The translations under genes were made by a program, and so were the position numbers. A stretch of DNA of 60,209 nt from CAZNXJ01 sp964577115 (GTDB lineage Bacteria > Planctomycetota > Planctomycetia > Pirellulales > Pirellulaceae), in NCBI GenBank assembly GCA_964577115.1, contig CAZNXJ010000031.1:1-60209 (forward strand), in the 5' to 3' direction. The notes beneath the pieces were generated by a model. It was not told the DNA's origin. It saw only the letters and a list, made by a program, of their open reading frames with translations, and searched no databases. Positions 33,927 through 42,765 of this stretch are shown here, piece by piece (the first letter of the stretch is position 1; each line of letters opens with the position of its first letter).

Positions 33927-34311
33927 GGCGTTGGAGACCGAGCACGGAGGGGGCTGAAGAAGCCAGCAGTGGCAAGACCACCCCGTCCGTGGTAACGTAC
34001 CGCTGTATCGGCCGTCAACATGGCCGGCGGGGCCTGGTTCCTCAGCGCTATGAGGACACCATCCCATCAGGGGATGTGAACCGCCCCTGGGATTCCCACT
34101 TCTGCGGTAAACGCATCTAGCACTCCCGAGCACTAGACGATACAGTATGGAGCATGATCGACGGGTTAGCTGCCCCTACCCGTTGATTTGCCCGTGTTGG
34201 CTCGCTACCCCGGCCGGCACGGGCGTTTTCGTTTCTTGCTTGACACGCGCACCATGGCGTGCGATGGATAGCGGCACAAGATCTGTCGCGGGCAGTTGGG
34301 CGAGGCGAGCG
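33927..34311. other. Divergent region and folate-cluster leader
   Basis: 385 bases between the PSD1 gene (minus) and the FolM-like gene (plus). It contains two nested inverted repeats on the plus strand (34161-34183 and 34190-34224) and a TTGACA at 34240-34245 without a good -10 at the right distance. No gene is supported. Confidence 0.45.
34190..34236 (+). terminator. Hairpin with T-rich tail in the leader of the fol cluster
   Basis: GCCCGTG (190-196) pairs with CACGGGC (218-224), followed by GTTTTCGTTTCTTG. A second inverted repeat, ACGGGT/ACCCGT, lies just upstream (161-183). The pair could form a terminator or an attenuator ahead of the folate genes. The 21-base loop is large, so its strength is uncertain. 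Confidence 0.45.
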
Positions 34312-35043
34312 GTGCCGCACGAATATCAAACGGCGTTGGTTACGGGGGGAGCTATTCGGATCGGCCGAGCGCTGGTCGAGCGGCTTCTCGAGCGGGGCCT
34401 GTCGGTCGCCGTCCACTTCGGGCATTCCACGGAGTCTGCCGAGGAATTATTGCGCGCAAGCGCGAGCGAGCAGACGCGAGTGCGGTTGGTTCAAGGCGAT
34501 CTGTCGGCAGGTGCGTCGAGCGCCGAACGAGTTTTCTCCGCGGCGCAGGAGGCGCTCGGGACAATTGATGTGCTGATCAACAACGCGGCCATCTTCCACC
34601 CCGATTCGCTCGAAAGCCTTTCGGCCGAACAATTCCATCGGCACATGGCGATCAACCTGGAGGCCCCGTTGTTTCTCGCTCAGGCTTTTGCCAAGGCGCT
34701 TCCCTCCGAACGGCGTGGCCATATCATCAACCTGGCAGACTGGCGGGCGATGCGACCGGTCCCTGGGCATTTGGCCTACACGATCAGCAAGGCGGGACTG
34801 GTCGCCGCAACGAAGATGCTTGCCGCCGAACTAGCGCCACGAATCCAGGTGAACGCCATCGCGCCGGGAGCCATCCTGCCGCCGGCCGGCGCGGACGCCG
34901 ACTACGAGCAGCAGCTCGTTCGGCGCAATCCGCTCCAGCGAGTCGGTGGAGCTCGCGCGATTGTCCACGCCGCCGAATACCTGCTGGACAGCGACTTCGT
35001 AACTGGAGAAGTTTTGATGGTGACCGGCGGCGAGGAACTTTAA
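34312..35043 (+). CDS. SDR of the FolM/pteridine reductase type
   Basis: 243 residues from GTG 34312, which has GAGG upstream and gives the usual SDR length; ATG 34264 would add 16 residues. The cofactor motif is TGGAIRIG (11-18), where the Arg is typical of NADPH-using pteridine reductases. NNAA lies at 90-93, and YTISK (156-160) holds the catalytic Tyr and Lys. In place of the SDR Ser, the sequence has Asp143 (NLADW), as in FolM and PTR1. It would reduce dihydrofolate or dihydromonapterin. The next two genes are folB and folK, so folate/pterin synthesis is strongly indicated. 168 bases separate it from folB. Confidence 0.85.
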   Translation: MPHEYQTALVTGGAIRIGRALVERLLERGLSVAVHFGHSTESAEELLRASASEQTRVRLVQGDLSAGASSAERVFSAAQEALGTIDVLINNAAIFHPDSLESLSAEQFHRHMAINLEAPLFLAQAFAKALPSERRGHIINLADWRAMRPVPGHLAYTISKAGLVAATKMLAAELAPRIQVNAIAPGAILPPAGADADYEQQLVRRNPLQRVGGARAIVHAAEYLLDSDFVTGEVLMVTGGEEL

Positions 35044-35211
35044 TAAGAGGTATCAAAGGGAGAGCGCGCGGCGTTGAAGCCGCGGCCACACCGGACACGA
35101 ACGCTCGATTGAGGAAGCTCGGCAACACGTCCACGCGGCGTCCTGAACTAAGCACGCAGCGACAGGAGCACCTGGCGAAATGAGCACGAGAGGGAACGGG
35201 ACAGCGGCGTG

Positions 35212-35562
35212 ATGGATGTCATCGAGATCAAAGACCTACTGCTGCGTACGATCATCGGAGTGAATCCCGAAGAGCGGATCAATCGCCAGGATGTGCTCAT
35301 TAATATCGCGCTATTCGCCGACATCCGGGCGGCCGGGCACAGTGACGATATCACCGAGACAGTGAACTACAAGAGCGTCACGAAACGAGTCATTGCGCTG
35401 GTCGAGCAGTCGCAGTTCCTGTTGGTCGAGAAGCTGGCCGAACAGGTTGCGGCCGCGTGCCTCGAGGAGCCGCGCGTTGAGCGTGTGCGCGTATCGGTGG
35501 AAAAACCCGGCGCGGTGCGGTTCGCTCGAAGCGTCGGTGTCACCATTGAGCGGAGTCGCTAA
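35212..35562 (+). CDS. folB: Dihydroneopterin aldolase
   Basis: 116 residues from the ATG at 35212 (a GTG codon directly precedes it). The FolB core is seen in VIEIKDLLLRTIIGVNPEERINRQ, the E-T-V-N-Y segment that binds the pterin (DITETVNYKSVTKRV), the catalytic-side Glu and Lys in FLLVEKLAEQVAAACLEE, and the VRVSVEKPGAVRFARSVGV strand. It cleaves dihydroneopterin to the hydroxymethyl pterin used by FolK, whose gene starts immediately after its stop codon. Confidence 0.93.
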   Translation: MDVIEIKDLLLRTIIGVNPEERINRQDVLINIALFADIRAAGHSDDITETVNYKSVTKRVIALVEQSQFLLVEKLAEQVAAACLEEPRVERVRVSVEKPGAVRFARSVGVTIERSR

Positions 35563-36111
35563 ATGGAACGGGCCGTGCATCGCGTTTTTCTGGCGCTTGG
35601 GTCCAACATCGAGCCAGAACAACATTTGCCGCAGGCCGTTCAGCGGCTAAAGCGTTACGGGACGCTCGTCGCAGTCTCCCATGTCTGGCAGAGCCCGCCA
35701 TTTGGCGATCCGAATCAGGCGGATTTTTTGAACGCGGCCGTCCTCCTGGAAACCACACGCTCGGCGGAAGCCATTGTAACCCGCGTGATCCCCGAAGTGG
35801 AAAATGCACTCGGGCGCCGCCGAACGCCCGGCAATAAAAACGGACCGCGAACAATCGACATCGATTTGTCCCTATATGACCGGGACGTTCTGACGGTGGC
35901 TGGAAAGTCGATTCCTGACCCGGCGATTCTGTTTTATCCGTTTGTCGCGCTGCCGCTGGCCGAGATGGATCCGAGCTACCTGCATCCCACGACCGGGGAA
36001 GCGCTGGTAGATATCGCCGAGCGGCTGGTGGCGGAAAACCCGCCGATGGTCCGCCGGGAAGACGTGCGGCTCGATGCCCTTGTATCTTCTCCCACACCGC
36101 GTTCGAGATAA
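35563..36111 (+). CDS. folK: 2-amino-4-hydroxy-6-hydroxymethyldihydropteridine pyrophosphokinase
   Basis: 182 residues. The start ATG touches the folB TAA, so the two are coupled. FLALGSNIEPEQHL, the Pro-Pro/Gly-containing loop VWQSPPFGDPNQADFLNAAV, and the HPPK signature GPRTIDIDLSLYD (two Asp bind Mg2+) are present. RNKNGPRT-type Arg/Lys residues line the ATP site. It transfers pyrophosphate from ATP to the pterin alcohol before condensation with pABA. No folP gene follows; a tRNA-Lys gene does. Confidence 0.93.
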   Translation: MERAVHRVFLALGSNIEPEQHLPQAVQRLKRYGTLVAVSHVWQSPPFGDPNQADFLNAAVLLETTRSAEAIVTRVIPEVENALGRRRTPGNKNGPRTIDIDLSLYDRDVLTVAGKSIPDPAILFYPFVALPLAEMDPSYLHPTTGEALVDIAERLVAENPPMVRREDVRLDALVSSPTPRSR

Positions 36112-36149
36112 CGCCGCCAAGCGTTTCCAACGATCGGCCGAATTACCCC

Positions 36150-36177
36150 TTGCTCCCAGTGCGGCGCGCGGTATTCT
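36150..36177 (+). promoter_or_regulatory. Candidate promoter of tRNA-Lys
   Basis: TTGCTC (150-155) and TATTCT (172-177) are 16 bases apart and end 18 bases before the tRNA. Both hexamers are moderate matches to the housekeeping consensus. Confidence 0.4.
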
Positions 36178-36195
36178 AACCGGACTGATTCGGCG

Positions 36196-36268
36196 GCCCC
36201 CCTAGCTCAATTGGCAGAGCATCTGACTCTTAATCAGAGGGTTGATGGTTCGAGTCCATCGGGGGGCA
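36196..36268 (+). tRNA. tRNA-Lys (anticodon CTT)
   Basis: Acceptor GCCCCCC (196-202) pairs with GGGGGGC (261-267), A at 268 is the discriminator. The anticodon stem TCTGA/TCAGA encloses CTCTTAA with anticodon CTT. The D arm (AGCTCAATTGGCAGAGC) and T arm (TTCGAGTCC) are standard. CCA is not encoded. Confidence 0.96.
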
Positions 36269-36891
36269 CTTCATCTGCACCTTGGCCGTGAAGAGCAGGC
36301 ATTGCCCTATGCTGCACGAGCTGCGTACCGCCGCGTTCGCGACGCCGGCCATGGGTAGTTGCACCGGCCAGGTCGTGCGCCACAAAACGGGCCGTACGCG
36401 GGAGCGTCACGAAAACGTGCTGGCCGGGCCTTGCTCGAGTGCTCTCGAATACCAACCGCCGTCCACCGATCGGCTCACTGCCGGCGGTGCTTGCTGGACC
36501 GGTCTCTCGGCGGCTCCCGTCTTATCGGTTTCCGATTTCGTAGCGAGCGGACAAGCGTCCACCCTAAACCGTGGCGAGTTGGCCTCGATACGGCCCAAGA
36601 CAAGAAAAATGTTCGAACAACCCGAATTTGGGGCTCGCTTTTTTTGAGTTTTGGATCAAAGTAGTCGCAGCTTTTGCGCGGCGCTTAACGACTGCGCCGG
36701 CAGTGCCCGCTGGTGGAGCGACGGGCGACTTTCCACTGAGCGACTGCCGGAATTGATTTCGCACTTAGTGGGGGAATGGGATCACCTCCAAATGGCACGT
36801 TAATCGCTATAACCCGAAAATTTTCCCACAAAAGACTTGATCCGGATTGAAGAGGCATTCAGAATCAGGGCAACCATTAGGAGGCAAAACT
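36269..36891. other. Intergenic stretch before the PEP-CTERM gene
   Basis: 623 bases with no supportable gene; open frames here have no protein-like pattern. The last 140 bases are AT-richer. TATAAC at 36808-36813 could be a -10 for the PEP-CTERM gene, but no matching -35 was found at 16-18 bases. Confidence 0.45.
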
Positions 36892-37548
36892 ATGACCCGG
36901 ATTGCGATCGTCACGCTGGCGGTCCTTGGGCTCGCGATGCCAAGTGTTGTGCACGCGGGACCCATCAACCAATTCGCCAGCTCGGTACTCGGATTTTCAA
37001 GCTCACTGGATCCTGGAACCGGTGAATTCTCACCTGCCCAGGCACTCGGAGCCCCCAACACGCCAAGCTATGGCCACCATGCCACGGCGTGGTCGCCAGG
37101 CCCCATGAACGGTTCGTTCCCGGGCGCCCTGGAAAGCATCTCGCTTGGCTTCACGACGGAAGTGTACGCCGATGGTTTCACCATTTGGGAATCCAACGGC
37201 AATGGCTTTGTTACTGCGGTAGAACTGATCGACACCAACGGCAACTATCACGTCGTCTTTGGCCCCGGTGGCGACGATCCGTCGTTGCCGGGTAGTATTG
37301 AGCAGTTCTCAGTCGACTTTGCTCGGACAAGTTTCTTGGTGAAGGGTCTCCGCATTTGGGTCGATCCCGATGCGAACCCGGATACCTGGGAAGCAATCGA
37401 CGCGGTTGAACTTCGCGGCGATGACACCACCCCAGGCGCGGCGGTTCCCGAGCCCTCGTCGCTGGCGCTGCTGAGCATCGCCGGTGTTGCGGGCGCTTTC
37501 CGCCTCGTGCGCCGACGCGGGTCGAGCCCGTCGGGCGATCAAGTCTAA
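36892..37548 (+). CDS. PEP-CTERM exported protein
   Basis: 218 residues. AGGAGG precedes the ATG at 36892. A signal peptide is at 1-22 (IAIVTLAVLGLAMPSVVHA). The body resembles a discoidin/F5-8-type beta sandwich (SLGFTTEVYADGFTIWESNG, TAVELIDTNGNYHVVFG). The C-terminus is a textbook sorting signal: VPEPSSLALLSIAGVAGAF then LVRRRG, that is the PEP motif, a membrane helix and a basic tail. It would be processed by an exosortase and placed outside the cell; no exosortase gene is in the window. A strong terminator follows. Confidence 0.92.
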   Translation: MTRIAIVTLAVLGLAMPSVVHAGPINQFASSVLGFSSSLDPGTGEFSPAQALGAPNTPSYGHHATAWSPGPMNGSFPGALESISLGFTTEVYADGFTIWESNGNGFVTAVELIDTNGNYHVVFGPGGDDPSLPGSIEQFSVDFARTSFLVKGLRIWVDPDANPDTWEAIDAVELRGDDTTPGAAVPEPSSLALLSIAGVAGAFRLVRRRGSSPSGDQV

Positions 37549-37584
37549 ATCGCCACGAATTGCCTCTTCAAGCCAAACCGCACG

Positions 37585-37626
37585 CTGGCCCGTGTTGCTT
37601 GCAACACGGGCCAGTTGTGTTTCTTG
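37585..37626 (+). terminator. Rho-independent terminator of the PEP-CTERM gene
   Basis: A perfect 12-bp stem, CTGGCCCGTGTT (585-596) with AACACGGGCCAG (603-614), has a 6-base loop and is followed by TTGTGTTTCTTG. It starts 37 bases past the stop codon. Confidence 0.85.
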
Positions 37627-37659
37627 ACGGCCCCGAACGGCTCGCCCGCCCAAACATCG

Positions 37660-38025
37660 TTATGGGTTCGGCTCTTTCTCACAGCTCGGCGGCACTGTCA
37701 CTTCCCACCGAATGCGGCACGACGGACATTCATATTCGTGCTTCTTGAGTTTCCGCACCGCTTTCACTCGGCCACAGCGCAGCGGTTCATGGCATGACTG
37801 CCACGGAAAACGGACCGGCGGAATGCAGATGTGCTCCCATTCGACTTTCCAACAATGCCGCTTCATAGTGGACTCGTCACGAATCGGCCGGCACTCGGCA
37901 CCGCAGTTTGGGCACTGCCCCGAGCCAGGGCCGGCCAGCAGCGTCCCACCCCAGCCGACCACACACGCCACAATCCCGGCCGCCAGAACTGCTCGCCGCC
38001 CTATCGCCTCCTTCGGCGCGCTCAT
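37660..38025 (-). CDS. Small Cys-rich exported protein
   Basis: 121 residues from the ATG at 38025, preceded by a very strong AAGGAGGAGG. A signal peptide or N-terminal anchor is at 10-30 (RAVLAAGIVACVVGWGGTLLA). The mature part has about ten cysteines, including CPNC and CPSC pairs that look like zinc ribbons, plus the phrase IPPVRFPWQSC. I know no function. Such short Cys-rich exported proteins are frequent in planctomycetes. It lies 66 bases downstream of the porin gene on the same strand and may be co-transcribed. Confidence 0.7.
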   Translation of the reverse strand: MSAPKEAIGRRAVLAAGIVACVVGWGGTLLAGPGSGQCPNCGAECRPIRDESTMKRHCWKVEWEHICIPPVRFPWQSCHEPLRCGRVKAVRKLKKHEYECPSCRIRWEVTVPPSCEKEPNP

Positions 38026-38090
38026 CAATCCTCCTCCTTCCCGCGTGCTCCGTCTTCATCGATATGCCTATTCCTGCGGATCGGTGGTTC

Positions 38091-39692
38091 TCAGTAGAAA
38101 TACATGAACCGCGTCCCCAGGATCTGGTAATCTCCCGAGACAAGTTCGATAGGGGCTCCCCCGTTCACATCGCGGTCTTTAATCTCCCCCAGGATGTAGT
38201 TCATTTGCATGCGGGCGTTGGCCGTCCACCACCAGTTCAGTGCGAACGTGACGCTTTCGCCGTAGCCACCGAAGATGTCGGCGTCGTTGAAGTCGGCATA
38301 CGAGTACCGGACGGCAACTTGCCACGCTCCAAGGCCGCGTCCCAGGCGGCCATCGCACGTTCGCACCAAAAAGAACTCTTCGAACGGCTCGACGCCGTCC
38401 AGCGTCCCGCGACGGCGATTCCACGGCACATGTTCTCCGGTCAGCATGTAAGCCAAATACACGTAGCCACCGTGGAACTGCAGATCGCTGCCGAACGCCG
38501 GCCCGCGCGACACATCGCTGTGCATCCATTCACCCACGAGCTGCCAGGGGCCAACGTTCAGCACCGATTCGAAGCCGGCCAACCGCATCCACTCCGCACC
38601 GGGGATCACTCCGGTATCAAGCGCCCGCCCCTCCATGCGAGCTTCGGCGCGTGAGCTGTAAATGGCTTCGCTTTCCGCTCGCCCGACGCCGTCGGGGGCT
38701 TCGAGATTCGTGCTGTCGGGGTGCGCAAGCGATCCGCTGATGGCAAAATGCAAGTACCCACGGCCATTGGAAGTCTCGTCGTACCAGGCGGTTGTCGCCA
38801 AGCGCCCGGCCAACTCGGCTTGGTAATGATCGCTCGCGTAGAGCCCGTCGCCTTGGATGTCCCGCATGTTGTACACGCCAAAAAACCAGTTGTAGCGCTG
38901 GTCTTCGCTGACACCCAAAGAAGCGATACCGAGCCGGCGGTAGTTGGCATTGAACGCTTCCACGGAAAACGGGCGTTCCATGAACAGGTTGTCATTCGAG
39001 CTGTTCAGTGGGTCCAGGCCATACGGGCGCTTTTGATTTCCAATGAGCAGCGTCTGGAGAATGGGAAGTTCCTCCCAGCCCACGTAAAGATCGCGGAAGT
39101 TGAGGCGCTGGCCATTCGAATATTCGATGTCCGCGGCATATACCATGTTGGCCGGAAGCGTGCCGTCGAAGCTGAGCCGAGCGCGGCGGACTTCCAGACG
39201 GTCTTGGGGCGAAATGTTGGGATCGCCCGATTCGATCACATTGAAGCCGACCGAATCGCCTGGAAAGGTCCAGTGATCGAGATACAGGCGTGCTCCTACC
39301 ACGAGCGTCGCGTCGGAGGTGGTCAGATGGACGATCGACGGATCCTCCGCTGCCTGCTCGACCTCCGCCAGCCGATCCTCGAGCTGCTTGATGCGCGCCT
39401 CTAACTCGGTTGTCTCATCGAAGGCCGTGGCCGGCCGCACGCGCGAATCCATGACCGCGGCGTCGCTGGTCGCCAGAGGAACGGGCGCCGCGAGGGGCTC
39501 ATCGTACCGCGGAGCCGGCGCCGCCGGAAAAGCCGCGGGCGGCGCCGGCCAAGGGGGTGCGTGCACGGGTGGCGGCGGCACCCATTCCACCGGAGTTTGC
39601 GCCATGCTCGTTAGCGCGCATGCGGCCCAACAACCGACGATCCCAGCCCATTGGCCGCAGGCGCGCAGGCAACGAAGAATGCGTGAAACCAT
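38091..39692 (-). CDS. OprP/OprO-like outer-membrane porin
   Basis: 533 residues from the ATG at 39692. The signal peptide ends near SMA-QTP (31). A Pro-rich linker (35-75) and a coiled-coil segment (TELEARIKQLEDRLAEVEQ, 95-113), like the trimerising or peptidoglycan-contact stalks of planctomycete porins, lead to the barrel. Barrel strands include RLEVRRARLSFDG, ADIEYSNGQRLNFRDLYVGW, WQVAVRYSYADFND and YQILGTRFMYFY, ending in the aromatic residue outer-membrane proteins need. The family is phosphate-selective porin O/P-like; selectivity for phosphate is not established here. Confidence 0.87.
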   Translation of the reverse strand: MVSRILRCLRACGQWAGIVGCWAACALTSMAQTPVEWVPPPPVHAPPWPAPPAAFPAAPAPRYDEPLAAPVPLATSDAAVMDSRVRPATAFDETTELEARIKQLEDRLAEVEQAAEDPSIVHLTTSDATLVVGARLYLDHWTFPGDSVGFNVIESGDPNISPQDRLEVRRARLSFDGTLPANMVYAADIEYSNGQRLNFRDLYVGWEELPILQTLLIGNQKRPYGLDPLNSSNDNLFMERPFSVEAFNANYRRLGIASLGVSEDQRYNWFFGVYNMRDIQGDGLYASDHYQAELAGRLATTAWYDETSNGRGYLHFAISGSLAHPDSTNLEAPDGVGRAESEAIYSSRAEARMEGRALDTGVIPGAEWMRLAGFESVLNVGPWQLVGEWMHSDVSRGPAFGSDLQFHGGYVYLAYMLTGEHVPWNRRRGTLDGVEPFEEFFLVRTCDGRLGRGLGAWQVAVRYSYADFNDADIFGGYGESVTFALNWWWTANARMQMNYILGEIKDRDVNGGAPIELVSGDYQILGTRFMYFY

Positions 39693-40085
39693 CGCAAAAA
39701 TGGCCCCGTGAAACCAGAGTCCGTGGGAAGCTCGGGGCGTCGCGCACCCCGCTGATGCATCCGCCATTGTCGGGGCGAACGGGAGAGCTGGCATTCATGT
39801 GCTTCGTGGAATCTTCGTTGCGACTCGCACAGCCGGTATAGAAGTTTCTTCGGCGGTACGTCGGGCCGCCTGTATTAAGATTGTGCCGACTAGGCGGCGC
39901 GCCATCACTCGACAGGCAGCGTTACCGTTACAAGCGTCACTACTTCACAGGCTTTTTGGGACGGGCGCAATGGAGTGAACAGAAGGAAGCTAGGACGGCC
40001 AGCCCTCGCCCGCTGGACCGGCTATTCGGGACTCGAGGCAGAGGTACAATCAGAGGTTCCGATCTCCCTCACGACCGAAGAGCCC
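39693..40085. other. Divergent intergenic region porin / U32 gene
   Basis: 393 bases between the minus-strand porin and the plus-strand U32 gene. An AT-richer patch at 39836-39885 (ggtatagaagtttcttc, gtattaagattg) is the likeliest promoter zone, but no properly spaced pair was recognised. No gene is supported. Confidence 0.4.
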
Positions 40086-42620
40086 ATGACCGCTGCCGCG
40101 CCCGACCGCTCGACTGCCCCTCGCATCCGTCCCGAGCTGCTGGCGCCCGCCGGCGACCGCGAGTGCTTGCAAGCCGCCGTCGAAAACGGGGCCGACGCCG
40201 TGTACTTCGGGCTCCAGCAGGGCTTCAATGCCCGCGCGCGAGCGACCAACATCCATCAGGCGGATCTGCCGGAGATCATGGACGAGCTGCATCGGCGCGG
40301 CGTGAAGGGCTACGTCACCGCGAATACGCTCGTATTCTCCGACGAGCTGGAAGCCTTCGAAACAGCGATTCGAACGATTGCCGAGGCCGGAGCAGACGCG
40401 GTGCTGGTGCAAGATCTCGGAGCGGTTCGGCTGATCCGCGAGATATGCCCCGATCTGCCGATACACGCGTCGACCCAGATGACGCTCACCAGCGCCGAAT
40501 GCATTGCCGTGGCCGAGCGGCTGGGCGTCGAACGCGTGGTGCTTGCCCGCGAAACCTCGCTTGAAGAGATCCGCCTCATTCGCCAGCGCACCGCCATGCC
40601 GCTCGAAGCATTCGTTCACGGCGCCTTGTGCGTTGCGTATTCGGGGCAGTGCTTGACGAGCGAATCCCTGGGCGGGCGGAGCGCCAACCGGGGGCAGTGT
40701 GCGCAGGCTTGCCGACTGCCATACGAGCTGATTGCCGATGGAGTGCGGCGCGATCTCGGGCCAGTTCAGTATCTGCTGAGCCCGCAGGATCTGGCCGCGT
40801 ACGAGCTGGTGCCGGAACTGATCGACGCCGGGGTGATGTCACTGAAGATCGAAGGGCGACTGAAAACTCCCGAATATGTCGCGAACATCACTCGACACTA
40901 CCGTCAGGCCATCGACCGGGCAGTAGACGGTCAGCCGGTCCAGCTGACCGAGCAGGCGCGCGAGGAGATGGAGCTGTCATTTTCGCGCGGCTTTTCTCCC
41001 GGGTGGCTCCAAGGCTGCGACCACAAGATGCTCGTGCCCGGATTGAGCTCGGCGAAACGCGGAGTGCTACTCGGTGAAGTCACTCAGGTACGGCGGGGAC
41101 GCGTTCAAGTACGGCTCGTGCGCAGTGTCCAAGCGGGCGATGGCGTCGTGTTCGAAGGCGATCGAGCACGCGGCGAGCAGCAGGGAGGCCGCGTGTATGA
41201 GGTATTCACCGGCACAACGCGCGCGACGGCTGCCGTTTCGAAAGGCCTCGTCGAGCTGTCGTTCGCCGACCGCGCTATCGACCTCGGCCGCTTGTGGGTC
41301 GGCCAGGCCGTCTGGAAAACGGACGATCCCCAACTAAGTCGCCGGCTTCGCAAAACATATGCAGGCGGCAAACCGCAGCGGCGACAGCCAATCGATGTCG
41401 AGGTGCGAGCCGTCGTCGGCGAACCACTCGAAGTGCGTTGCCGGACCGATACGGGTGTAGAACTGGCGATTCATGGCAAGGTGCCGCTTGAAGTCGCGCG
41501 GAAACGTCCGGCCACGGACGAGCTGTTCTCGACGCAGCTCAGCCGGCTCGGCCATACGCCGTACGAGCTCCGGCGCTTTTCGGCGCAGATTGAAGGCGGC
41601 CCGATGGTACCGCTGAGCGTTCTTGGTCAGGTGCGCCGTGAATTAATCGCGCGGCTCGATGCGGCCGCCACAGCGCGGCCGCATCGACGCATCGCCGAGC
41701 AAGGCGTGGTGGCGCGACGCCGTGAATCGCGGCGCCCGGCGAGTGAGACGGAGTCCCCGCGTGCGGCGCTGCGAGTCCTCTGCCGCTCGATTCAGCAGCT
41801 CGAGGCGGCTCTGCAACTACCGATCGACGAACTGTACGCCGATTTTCACGACATCCGCGAATACGGCCGAGCGGCCAAGCTCGCTCAACAATTTCACAAG
41901 CCGCTCCTGCTCGCGCCCCCGCGCATTCAGAAGCCGCGCGAGATGGGGATATTCCGCGTGCTGCTTCGTCATCCCGTGACCGGGATTCTGGCACGCAATC
42001 TGAGCGGGCTCGACTTTTTCCACCGCCATGGCCGCCGCGTCGTCGCCGACTTCTCGCTGAACGCGGCCAACGAAATCACGATCGACGTACTACGGGAGCT
42101 CGGCGCCGAGCGAGTCACGGCGTCATACGACTTGAACCGAGATCAGCTCGCGGCGCTGGTGGCGTCCACGGATCCCGGCCGCCTGGAAATCGTCGTGCAC
42201 CAACACATGCCGATGTTCCATATGGAGCACTGTGTGTTTTGCGCGGTGCTCTCGCCCGGGACCAACAAAACCAATTGCGGTCGGCCCTGCGATCGGCACC
42301 GAGTACAGCTTCGCGACCGGCTGGGCATGGATCATCCGCTGCACGCGGATGTCGGCTGCCGCAATACGCTGTTCAATGCGGTGCCGCAAAGTGCAGCGGA
42401 GGCGATTCCAAGCTTGCTGGGGGCAGGTATCCGCCATTTTCGCATCGAGCTTCTGGAGGAATCACCCGGCGAGCTGCGTCGCATCGTGCAGCTCTACCGC
42501 CGGCTGCTCGACGGCCGCATTGCCGCGCGGGACGTGTGGCAGCAACTGCAAGCGTCGAATCGTGTCGGTGTCACGCGAGGAACTCTGGAAGAACGCCGCA
42601 ATCCGCTCGCGATCCTCTAA
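40086..42620 (+). CDS. U32 family ("peptidase U32") RNA hydroxylation protein, long form
   Basis: 844 residues from the ATG at 40086 (GAAGAG upstream; the longer frame has no start signal). The N-terminal U32 domain reads RPELLAPAGDRECLQAAVENGADAVYFG, with TANTLVFSDE and IHASTQMTLTS, and has the four conserved cysteines C182, C189, C205 and C209 (HGALCVAYSGQC, NRGQCAQACR) now known in this family to hold an Fe-S cluster. Relatives (RlhA, TrhP) hydroxylate 23S rRNA C2501 or tRNA U34 using prephenate; the peptidase name is historical. The C-terminal 350 residues include a DUF3656-like beta region and a second TIM-barrel-like part with another Cys cluster (HCVFCAVLSPG, NCGRPCDRH). Confidence 0.88.
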   Translation: MTAAAPDRSTAPRIRPELLAPAGDRECLQAAVENGADAVYFGLQQGFNARARATNIHQADLPEIMDELHRRGVKGYVTANTLVFSDELEAFETAIRTIAEAGADAVLVQDLGAVRLIREICPDLPIHASTQMTLTSAECIAVAERLGVERVVLARETSLEEIRLIRQRTAMPLEAFVHGALCVAYSGQCLTSESLGGRSANRGQCAQACRLPYELIADGVRRDLGPVQYLLSPQDLAAYELVPELIDAGVMSLKIEGRLKTPEYVANITRHYRQAIDRAVDGQPVQLTEQAREEMELSFSRGFSPGWLQGCDHKMLVPGLSSAKRGVLLGEVTQVRRGRVQVRLVRSVQAGDGVVFEGDRARGEQQGGRVYEVFTGTTRATAAVSKGLVELSFADRAIDLGRLWVGQAVWKTDDPQLSRRLRKTYAGGKPQRRQPIDVEVRAVVGEPLEVRCRTDTGVELAIHGKVPLEVARKRPATDELFSTQLSRLGHTPYELRRFSAQIEGGPMVPLSVLGQVRRELIARLDAAATARPHRRIAEQGVVARRRESRRPASETESPRAALRVLCRSIQQLEAALQLPIDELYADFHDIREYGRAAKLAQQFHKPLLLAPPRIQKPREMGIFRVLLRHPVTGILARNLSGLDFFHRHGRRVVADFSLNAANEITIDVLRELGAERVTASYDLNRDQLAALVASTDPGRLEIVVHQHMPMFHMEHCVFCAVLSPGTNKTNCGRPCDRHRVQLRDRLGMDHPLHADVGCRNTLFNAVPQSAAEAIPSLLGAGIRHFRIELLEESPGELRRIVQLYRRLLDGRIAARDVWQQLQASNRVGVTRGTLEERRNPLAIL

Positions 42621-42765
42621 CGACGCCTCGCAATGCTACAGCTCCGAACGGCAATCCGCTCGGCGTTTCCGCTCGCGAGCCGCCGAAGCAATGCCCTTCA
42701 GCTGCCGCCGTGAAAATATCATCGCCTGCATTTTGGACTGCATGAATTTGTGAGGATCTCCCGCT

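Noticed and set aside
36282..36647. A possible 121-residue gene after tRNA-Lys
   Set aside because: The residues show no pattern of a folded protein, there is no ribosome site, and another frame is open over the same bases.
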